This document shows, piece by piece, positions 57,018 through 64,000 of a DNA stretch of 64,000 nucleotides; position 1 is the first letter of the stretch; each line of letters opens with the position of its first letter. Made by a program: the position numbers and the translations under genes. The notes beneath the pieces were generated by a model, which saw only the letters and a program-made list of their open reading frames with translations, ran no database searches and was not told the origin of the DNA. Location of the stretch: contig NC_053035.3 in NCBI RefSeq assembly GCF_002575655.3, positions 87,817,322-87,881,321 on the forward strand, in the 5' to 3' direction. The DNA comes from Aegilops tauschii subsp. strangulata. Its lineage: Eukaryota > Streptophyta > Magnoliopsida > Poales > Poaceae.

Positions 57018-59744
57018 TGTAGCGACCAGGCCTCAAACAGTCTATGCTCTGTGCTTTAGTGTCATCCCTGGATCAGTAATGCTGACACGCACAGTACAAA
57101 TGGAGGATTTATAACAGAGTAGCAATCACACACTTATTACATCGAGTATCTGAAAAGAGAAATAAGTATGATAAATACAGCTTAAGGCCATCTAAATACG
57201 ATAACAGCGGAAGACTTGGAAGATAAGTGAGTCCATCAACTCCAACGGCATCACTGAGTATAAGACCACGACCTAAGGCACCTTACTCATCGTCTGAAAA
57301 GTCTGCAACATAAAACGTTGCAGCCCGAAACGGGTCAGCACATGGAATATGCTGGCAATGTAACACATAGAGAGTAATGAACATAATAATGCTATACTAC
57401 ATGCATATATGGCTGATAGAAGGCTCTATGGTTATAGTTTTGCGAAAAGCCAATTTTTCCCTACTGCAAAGGAATAAATTTAATTTAACTATCATGGTGG
57501 TTGTGAAACATTGAGATGGTTGACAGCATCTCAATCCCAATTAAGTATCATCATTAACCCAACAATATTAATTAAAGTAACATGATGGTGAGATTCACAT
57601 GATAATCCAAGTACTAGATACTCAAGATGTCCATAACCGGGGACACGGCTAACCATGATTAGTTTATACACTCTGCAGAGGTTTGTGCACTTTTCCCCAA
57701 AGACTCGATCTCCTCCGTTGGGATTCTCGCACTTCATGGTGTTTGAGAAACGGATGACCGAGACACAGTCTTTCAGAAGCATTAACTCTCTACTCCGGGT
57801 AGACAGTACCACCTACATCCCCTACATCTGCTATTCTACCTCTTCAAGAGCTCACACAACCTACTCAACTATGCTAGAGCCCATAATAGCTTGTGGCTGC
57901 ACACGGAAGTTTCTAGCATGAATAATCTCATGATCCCTTTGAGCCTGGGTGGCGGTCCATAGGATGATCACACGGGTACTCCGGGATATCCAAAAATACA
58001 GGCAGCACTGGGTTCTCCAGGTGCCTCAATCCACCCAGATGTGAGTTTTAGTTGCCACCTTAAGTAAACCATTAATTAACAATCTCACATCTGTCGTGAA
58101 TACCTCTCAAACCGAATCCACGTCTACTAGCATAGCACAGCGATATAAGCAAACGTAAAAGTAACTCCCAAGGGTTTGACAATAAACAAGGCAATAGGTA
58201 TTAGCTCAACTACTTCCCAATACCCACAATTTAATTAGATCCTAACCATGCAATGTTTGAGGGTTGGTCTAATGCAATAAAACTGGGTAGTAAAAGATAT
58301 GATCAAAGTGTTACTTGCCTTGCTGGTGATCCGTGAAACTTAGAGATTCGAAGTAGCAAGCGGCGCACTCCGGGTACTCTATCGCAAACAAACAAGCATA
58401 CAATAAGCACTCATCAAATGCATAGGTAAAACTCAAATAATGATCTAACCAGAAATTTCAACTTAAGAACTCCGGTTTGCAAAAAAGAATCAGATCGAAA
58501 GAAGCAACGGAAATCAAGCGGCGAAAGAAACAAGCTTCGTTTACTAATCTGGATCTAGGTCAAATTTTACAGTAGCAAAAACTTGTTTGAGTGGGTTAAA
58601 TGGAATGAGAATTTCAAGACGAAACTCTAGGCGCTTGAATCGCCTGATTCCGATAAACGAGCGAAAAGATAAACGAAAACGAAAATCTGATCGAAAATCG
58701 CGATCTGGAATAACCGCGGAAAATCCGACGAAAAAGAAAACTGACGAACAGTTAAACGAACGGACGTTCGTTAACAGCGACAATCCGACGAACACGTTCG
58801 TTAAAACGAACGGGTCGGTGAACATTCACTAATTAATAAAACCAAGAAAAAATAAATCGAATCGGTTTTTTTTGAACCGGACTCGGCGGCGGCGGCTTCG
58901 GTTACCTCCGGCGAGGCTACTCCGGCGAGGCGGGGCGGCTCCGGCGGGGCTTCGGGGTGCGGGCAGGGTGCGGGGAGGCGGCGGGTGGCGACGGGGTCGG
59001 CGGGCGGCGGCGGAACGGCGTCGGGGCGGGCTCCTCGCGGCGGCGGCTTCGGGCTCCGGCGTCGGCGGGGTTCGGCGGCGGGGCGAGGTGAGGGAGGCGG
59101 CGGCGGGGTGGGGTATATATATAGGTGGGGGGGCTACTCCGGCTTGGGGAAGGGGGCGCCGGGGAGGCATGGCCGTCCCGGACTCGGGCGGCGGCGGCGT
59201 GCTCGTCCCGGTCTCCAGGAGGGAGACGGCGACGCGGGATGGGCCGGCCTGGCTCGGCTGGGCCTCGGCCCAGTCGGGCGCGGGGATTTTTTTTAATATA
59301 TTACGCCGAACTAAAAAAATCGTAGAAAAATAAATAAAACTCCAAAAATGCCAAAACAAATTTTCACCATCTAATTAAAATAATTAGGACGACGTGAACA
59401 TTTTCTTGGCCCAAAATTTGCAGTTTTTAAAATCCGAATAAAATCAAATATTTGATGTTAATATTTTTCCTCCAATATTTCAATTATTTTGGAGAAGTCA
59501 TATTTTCTCCTCTCATTTATTTTAATACGAAATATTTTTCGGAGAGAAAAATAATTAAAACCAAAAATCCTCGTTTTATTATTTGATAAAAATCAAATAT
59601 GATAATTGGTAAAAATCCCGAACTCTCTCCGAGGGTCCTTGAGTTGCTTAGGATTTTCGAGGATTTGCCAAAGTGCAATAAAATATGCTATGCAATGATG
59701 ATTCTAATGTATAACATTCCAAATTGAAAATTTGGGATGTTACA
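57018..59744 (-). repeat. 5' LTR of the Gypsy chromovirus
   Basis: Same ends as 40316-43033. It holds a TATA-like ATATATATAG near 59115 and a steep GC-rich block (58870-59290). The outer flank is the TSD CAAGG. Confidence 0.92.
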
Positions 59745-59937
59745 CAAGGTCATGGCAGTACGCAAGCAAGTGCCTCCTTATTTCAAGCCAATAAAAAAAT
59801 GGCTCCTCCTAATGGATTTCTGACATCTGGGTCCCATTCCATTGTCAACGTAGTCAATAAATGAGAGAATTGCACAACGAGCGGCTGACACCAGGGACCC
59901 AGCAGGTCGCCCAGTTATTTTTGTTTTGGATTAATTT
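59745..59937. other. Right-arm CACTA sequence right of the Gypsy insertion
   Basis: After the TSD CAAGG the sequence TACGCAAGCAAGTGCCTCC continues the subterminal repeat broken at 40315 (compare ACGCAAGGAAATGCCTCC near 61243). Confidence 0.75.
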
Positions 59938-60176
59938 GATAAATGCCACTCCAAATCTGGTGTTTCTGAGAAATGCCACTGCAATTTCCAAACTTTGAAA
60001 AATGCCATTTCATGACATTTCCACTGGCATTTTTCGAAGTCTGGAGTGGCTTTTTTCAAAGTTTGCAAATTGCAGTGGTGTTTTCCAAAGTTTGCAAAAA
60101 TTGCAGTGGCATTTTTCAAAGTTTGGAAATTGTAGTAGCATTTTTATGAATCGCCATAATTGGAGTGGCATTTATC
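59938..60176. mobile_element. Foldback MITE, 239 bp, 6-bp TSD
   Basis: Perfect 16-bp terminal inverted repeats GATAAATGCCACTCCA are flanked by TAATTT on both sides (59932-59937 and 60177-60182). The inside is built of inverted and tandem copies of a ~30-bp phrase (GTGGCATTTTTCAAAGTTTG). It has no coding capacity. The TIR does not match Stowaway or Tourist consensus ends that I know, so the superfamily is open. Confidence 0.75.
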
Positions 60177-60182
60177 TAATTT

Positions 60183-60800
60183 GTTTTTGAGACGGAAGTA
60201 GGGTATCAACTGGGCTGTGCGGGGCACTTTGGCCTGTCTAGACAGCCTTCTCTTTTATGTTTACCACAGACCAGCCCAGTAGTTTTTTTTCTTTCTGAAA
60301 ATGGCTAGCCCAGTTTTTTTTGATTGGCCAAGTAAGTTGCTTTGTCAGGCCTGTTGGGCTGCAAATCTTTCAAGACGAGGAGAGCTTGATTCGGCTGGAC
60401 AAGAAAATGGCCTATCAGTAATGAGAAATGGGTTGTACATTTTTAAAACACATCAAACCGGCAATTAGTTTCAAATTTCTTTTTTTCATTTCGAGATTTT
60501 AAATTGCATTAATTTTTATGCGTGGACAATTTGTTGGATTTTATATATTATATACATTTATTTTTAAAATCAGTTTGAATGTGACTCGAAATTTCGGGAT
60601 TAAAAACAGTTCGGACCGCACCGAAATATACAAAATTTCGTATAATTTTTTAACCGTGGCCACAATATGGGCTGTAATGTTAACAAAAAGAATATGGGCT
60701 CCAAAAAACCTTAAAAATTAGCAAATGGGCTTTAAATTATTAGAAATAATGGCAGATGGGTTGTATGCTGTTTTCCACAGATTTGAGGCTTTCCTAAAAA
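60183..60800. other. AT-rich right-arm spacer
   Basis: No gene was recognised. It holds GGGCTG/CAGCCC-type short phrases (60210-60360) and A/T-rich sequence up to the first right-arm repeat unit. Confidence 0.5.
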
Positions 60801-62190
60801 ATGGTTGACGCACAAGCAGTGACTGTTGGATGTCCATCCAACGGCTGTCGTGCTTCTTCAATCTCTGCTCTTCCTGCTCCAGCCACTCAAACAAGCGCCG
60901 GTGGGACTGCCTGCTCCCTCCTCCCCGCAGCCGGCTGTGCTGCCGCGCAAGCCTCACCGCCCACTGTACTCCCATCGCTGGCCTAGCCATCCCTCTACTC
61001 ACCCACACCTACTGTTATTCTCCGGCGACGGTAGACGAACCAGTAAACCCTCGTACAGTCGTACTCCCCAACGCGTGGGAAACAACAGCCGAGTCTTCCC
61101 TGCCTCCGTGTCGTTCCCTTCCTAGGCCTCGCCGTCGTCCACCGCCCAGGTGCTCTCGGCGCGGCATGGTCAACGTGGTCAACGACCAACATGCATCTGA
61201 AGTGGACTGTACGTGGAGAGGCTGACAGCTGGGTCCACGGCCGCACGCAAGGAAATGCCTCCTTATTACGCGCAAAATAATGATTCCTCCACCTGACATC
61301 TGGAACCCACCGAAAGGGCCTCTGTCTTTCGTGAAAAAAACGTTACTATCGCTGACAGCTCGGACCCACCAGCTATATCTTCGCACGCTAGGAAGTGCGT
61401 CCTTATTACGCACAAATAAATGAATACCCCCCTGCTAGCTAGGACCCAGTATAGTGGCAGGCTGACTTGTGGGCCTACTAAGTTGACGGGGACGGAAGTC
61501 TTTGTCAACTTAGTCAATATGCATGATTCTAGCTCCAGTGATCGTACGATGTCCATCCAACGGCTGTAGTGCTTCTTCAACCTCTGGTCTTGTTGCTCCA
61601 GCCGCCCAAAGCAGCGCCGGTCGTGCCGCATGCTCCTGCCTCCCGTTGTCGGCTGTGCTGCCGCGGAGGCCTCACTGCCCCTTACTATTCCCACCGCTGG
61701 CCAGGCCCTGCGGCGACGGCAGCCTCACACCGCAGCCGAACCAGTGAACCCTCGTACTCCTCTCCCCGCGGGCTTCCACTTCCGCGTCTTACTTGGCTCC
61801 GGGTCGTCCCCTTCCTAGGCCTCGCCGTCGTCCACCGCCCTGGTGCTCTCGGCGCGGCGTGGTCAACTTGGTCAAGGAACGGCTTCCATCGGACGTGGAC
61901 TATACATGGAGAAGCTGACAGCTGGGTCCACGGCCGCAGCAAGGAAGTGCCTCCTTATGATGCGCAAAATAATTATTCCTCCACCTGACAGCGGGGACCC
62001 ACCGGACGGGCCACCGTATTTCGCAGAAAAAACCATTTCCCCCTGACTGCTGGGACCCACCAGCTACATCTTCGCACGCAAGGAAGTGCGTCCGGGCAAA
62101 AACAAAAAAACGATTCGCCCCCTGACTGCTGGGACCCACCAGCTACATCTTCGCACGCAAGGAAGTGCCTGACAGTCAGGACCCACCTGG
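60801..62190. repeat. Right subterminal repeats, ~720-bp unit x2 plus 50-bp sub-repeats
   Basis: The unit starting near GATGTCCATCCAACGGCTGT occurs at about 60829 and 61547 and stays alignable through GGCTGTGCTGCCGC, CCTAGGCCTCGCCGTCGTCC and GCTGACAGCTGGGTCCACGG. Shorter repeats (GACTGCTGGGACCCACCAGC, ATCTTCGCACGCAAGGAAGT) occur several more times to 62190. Open frames within are by-products. Confidence 0.85.
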
Positions 62191-62429
62191 TCGAAGCGTA
62201 CGTAGCGTTGTCATTCTGGTCGCGAACGTGTACGTACAGACTAGTCGATGTAGAGGCGCGCACGTGTCATAGTAGAGGCGTGCACGTAGCATGTACACGT
62301 ATGTACAGCGGCCAGGGTGCAAGAAAGTAAATACGGCCACGTACGTACATACGGGCGGGGTCTCGAACGCCTACTCGTGCGTACGTACGGCCAGGGCTCG
62401 TGTACATGGCTGGTTCGGAACGGAGAAAG

Positions 62430-63135
62430 AGCGCCGTCGTCATGTTCATGGGGAGCCAACTGGCTGGGTCGGAACGGAATGCGTCGTCGTGTTCATCGGG
62501 AGGGCTTGGACGGAACAGCCAATGGAAACGAGGCCTGGCGTACCGCAGAACGGAGGAAACGGCCTTGTGTTCGACCGGCCACGTTCGAAACGGGATCCTG
62601 TTCATCTGGAGGGGTCTGGCGTACCGCAAAACGGAGGAAACGGACCTCTTACGGTCAAAACGGGGGTCCTGTTGATCGGGAGGGGTGTGGCATACCGCAA
62701 AACGGGACTCCACGGGATACTGTTCATCTCCATCGTCGACCCCCTCCAGCCTCCACGGGCTACTGTTCATCCACCGTCGACCTCCTCCAGCCTCCACCTG
62801 CGACTGTTCATGCACGGGCTCCTGTTCATCCAGCCTCCACCGCGCGCTACTCCACCGGCCACTGTTCAACCAGCCCTCTCTACGGGCTCCTGTTCAACCA
62901 CCCCTCCATGGGCTACTGTTCATCCTGCCCTCCACCGTCTACTGTTCATCCTGCCCTCCATGGGGTGGTCCTGTTCATCTTGCCCTCCACGAGGTCCTGT
63001 TCATCCAGCCCCAACCGGCTCGAATCATCGGGGTCCTGTTCATCCAGAGGCAACGCCACGGGGTCCTGTTCATCCACCTCCACAGGGAACTGTTCATCCA
63101 AACCCCCCAGCAACGCTCACTGTTCATCCAGAGGC
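62430..63135. repeat. CTGTTCATCC minisatellite, 14+ copies
   Basis: The 10-mer CTGTTCATCC or a one-base variant occurs at least 14 times from 62718 to 63130, about every 25-35 bp, with four looser copies upstream (near 62442, 62490, 62598 and 62661). Spacers are GC-rich and vary. Two overlapping open frames of about 300 codons cross it and reflect the repeat, not a gene. Confidence 0.85.
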
Positions 63136-63141
63136 AGCATC

Positions 63142-63305
63142 GATCGGCTTCAGTTAGCAGCAGTAGCGAAGGAATCGCTCGATCGGGTTCAGTTAATAGT
63201 CATCGATCGATCGCTCAGGTTCAGTAACGCGTAGCCTGCAGTGCAATCGCTCTGGTTCAGTTAGAGCCCAATGCCTCACTCGGGTTCAGTTAGAGCCCAA
63301 CGCCT
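63142..63305. repeat. GGTTCAGTTAG repeat cluster
   Basis: GGTTCAGTTAGAGCCCAA occurs twice (about 63254 and 63284), with related GGTTCAGTTA/GGTTCAGTAA near 63186 and 63218 and CTTCAGTTAG near 63147. It is interspersed with CGATCGATCG. It lies between the CTGTTCATCC array and the right TIR. Confidence 0.75.
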
Positions 63306-63614
63306 CGCACCCATCCGCGTGCGTGTACGAGACAAACGCGCATCGCTTGGCCCCGACCACCCATCCTAACTGGGAACACCCCGATATTTTCCTCGCCCTC
63401 GCTTCTACCACAGTTTTTTCCGTCATGGACGGCCCAAAGAATGTCATGCAGCTGCGTCTCCGGCCCGCCCAGGACGAAAAGCCCATTTTCTATCATGATT
63501 TTTTGTTATAGAAGTAGGAACCCACCACATCTATGATGATACTATGTTTTGTCACAATTAGCGTCATAGAAGTGTCATAAGTATGACAGAAAAAAATCGT
63601 TCGGCCCAAAATGT

Positions 63615-63641
63615 CACGGATGTGTCTTTTTTTTGTAGTGC
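63615..63641 (-). repeat. Right terminal inverted repeat of CACTA
   Basis: On the minus strand it reads CACTAC, eight A, then GACACATCCGTGA. It is the partner of 4269-4294. The three bases after it are CAT, matching the left flank. Confidence 0.92.
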
Positions 63642-64000
63642 ATGAAGAACCTGCGAACTATGAGGAAGCGATGATGAGCCCAGATTCCGTGAAATGGCTT
63701 GAGGCCATGAAATCTGAGATGGGCTCCATGTATGAGAACAAAGTATGGACTTTGATTGACTTGCCCGTTGATCGGCGAGCCATTGAGAATAAATGGATCT
63801 TCAAGAGGAAGACGGACGTTGATAGGAGTGTTACTTTCTACAAAGCTCGAATTGTCGCAAAAAGTTTTCGACAAGTTCAAAGTGTTGATTACGATGAGAT
63901 TTTCTCACTCGTAGCGATGCTTAAGTCTGTCCGAATCATGTTAGCAATTTCCACATTTTATGAAATTTGGCAAATGGATGTCAAAACTGCATTCCTTAAT
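63642..64000 (+). pseudogene. Outer Copia element, reverse transcriptase start (right piece)
   Basis: This continues the element of 2245-4268. After the CAT target repeat the frame reads EEPANYEEAMMSPDSVKWLE, then WIFKRKTD, YKARIVAK and WQMDVKTAFLN, the N-terminal part of a Copia RVT_2 reverse transcriptase. It runs off the right edge before the catalytic YxDD box. The frame is open across all 359 bases, and no base is missing at the seam with 4268 once one CAT is removed. Confidence 0.92.

Larger units (their letters stand above)
40316..59744 (-). mobile_element. Tekay/Del-like Gypsy chromovirus, complete, TSD CAAGG
   Basis: Two long LTRs (2718 and 2727 bp, TG...CA on the minus strand) enclose gag, protease, RT, RNase H, integrase and a chromodomain-like C-terminus in Gypsy order on the minus strand. 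The flanks carry CAAGG (40311-40315 and 59745-59749). The LTR start TGTAACATCCC, the Met-tRNA primer site and the chromodomain-type tail point to the Tekay/Del group. It carries an 8.6-kb Copia insertion, so its own length is about 10.8 kb. The family is not named. Confidence 0.92.
4269..63641. mobile_element. Giant CACTA (En/Spm-type) DNA transposon carrying gene cargo, 59.4 kb
   Basis: Both ends carry CACTAC, an A-run, then GACAC(T/A)TCCGTGA in inverted orientation, flanked by the 3-bp duplication CAT (4266-4268 and 63642-63644). Removing 4269-63641 plus one CAT restores the surrounding Copia pol frame. This proves a single insertion and gives its exact limits. A 19.4-kb Gypsy (which itself holds an 8.6-kb Copia) lies within it, so the element proper is about 39.9 kb. 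It contains subterminal repeats, a spliced left-arm gene, an F-box/FBD pseudogene, an unknown single-exon pseudogene and the DUF295 array. No tnp2-like transposase was recognised, so it is probably non-autonomous and mobilised by a related element. Confidence 0.9.

Noticed and set aside
62430..63160. Regularly spaced short repeats resembling a CRISPR array
   Set aside because: The repeat is only 10 bp, spacers vary in length and are related to each other, no cas genes are present, and the context is a plant transposon.
62291..63234. Two overlapping open frames of about 290-305 codons, plus a 200-codon frame on the minus strand
   Set aside because: They run through the CTGTTCATCC minisatellite. 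Their Pro/Ser/His composition mirrors the repeat, all frames are open because of GC-rich spacers, and no domain is visible.

Overview
The window is a block of nested transposable elements from a large grass genome, almost certainly Triticeae (wheat, Aegilops or barley type). The evidence is a BARE1/WIS/Angela-type Copia LTR, a Tekay-type chromovirus, a Gypsy LTR with an Asp-tRNA-type primer site, Stowaway MITEs and a CACTA transposon, with GC-rich grass-type exons between them. I see no rRNA, tRNA, CRISPR or prokaryotic operon. I found no intact ordinary host gene.

The nesting resolves to the base from target-site duplications (TSDs). (0) The oldest layer is a decayed + strand BARE1/Angela-like Copia element, seen at 2245-4268 and again at 63642-64000. 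(1a) A Gypsy element with a 1691-bp LTR cuts its gag at 2244/2245 and runs off the left edge. (1b) A giant CACTA transposon, 4269-63641 (59.4 kb), with TIRs beginning CACTAC and a 3-bp TSD CAT, sits in the Copia pol gene. Removing it rejoins the reading frame exactly. (2) A Tekay/Del-like Gypsy chromovirus, 40316-59744 (TSD CAAGG, minus strand), sits in the right subterminal repeats of the CACTA. (3) A BARE1/Angela-like Copia, 44693-53271 (TSD AATGC, minus strand), sits in the pol gene of that chromovirus.

Without the nested insertions the CACTA body is about 39.9 kb. Its left arm (4.3-10.6 kb) has a 111-bp GGCCCA-rich subterminal array and a spliced minus-strand gene whose two-exon module is tandemly duplicated. 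Its right arm (59.7-63.6 kb plus 40.0-40.3 kb) has a different repeat set, including at least 14 copies of a CTGTTCATCC-type motif. Between the arms lie gene-like cargo sequences: an F-box/LRR/FBD pseudogene (13.8-16.3 kb), a single-exon gene of unknown family broken by one stop (17.46-18.03 kb), a tandem array of four full and one partial 3243-bp units each carrying a DUF295-type gene (20.1-34.95 kb), and a small coiled-coil ORF (39.48-39.96 kb). I found no tnp2-type transposase, so the element looks non-autonomous.

All five DUF295 copies share the same in-frame TAG and the same one-base frameshift. The array therefore amplified a gene that already looked broken. The edge copies keep older variants while inner copies are nearly identical, which is the pattern expected of unequal crossing-over inside a transposon. 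The most notable feature of the window is this transposon-borne, self-homogenising array of a dead gene family.
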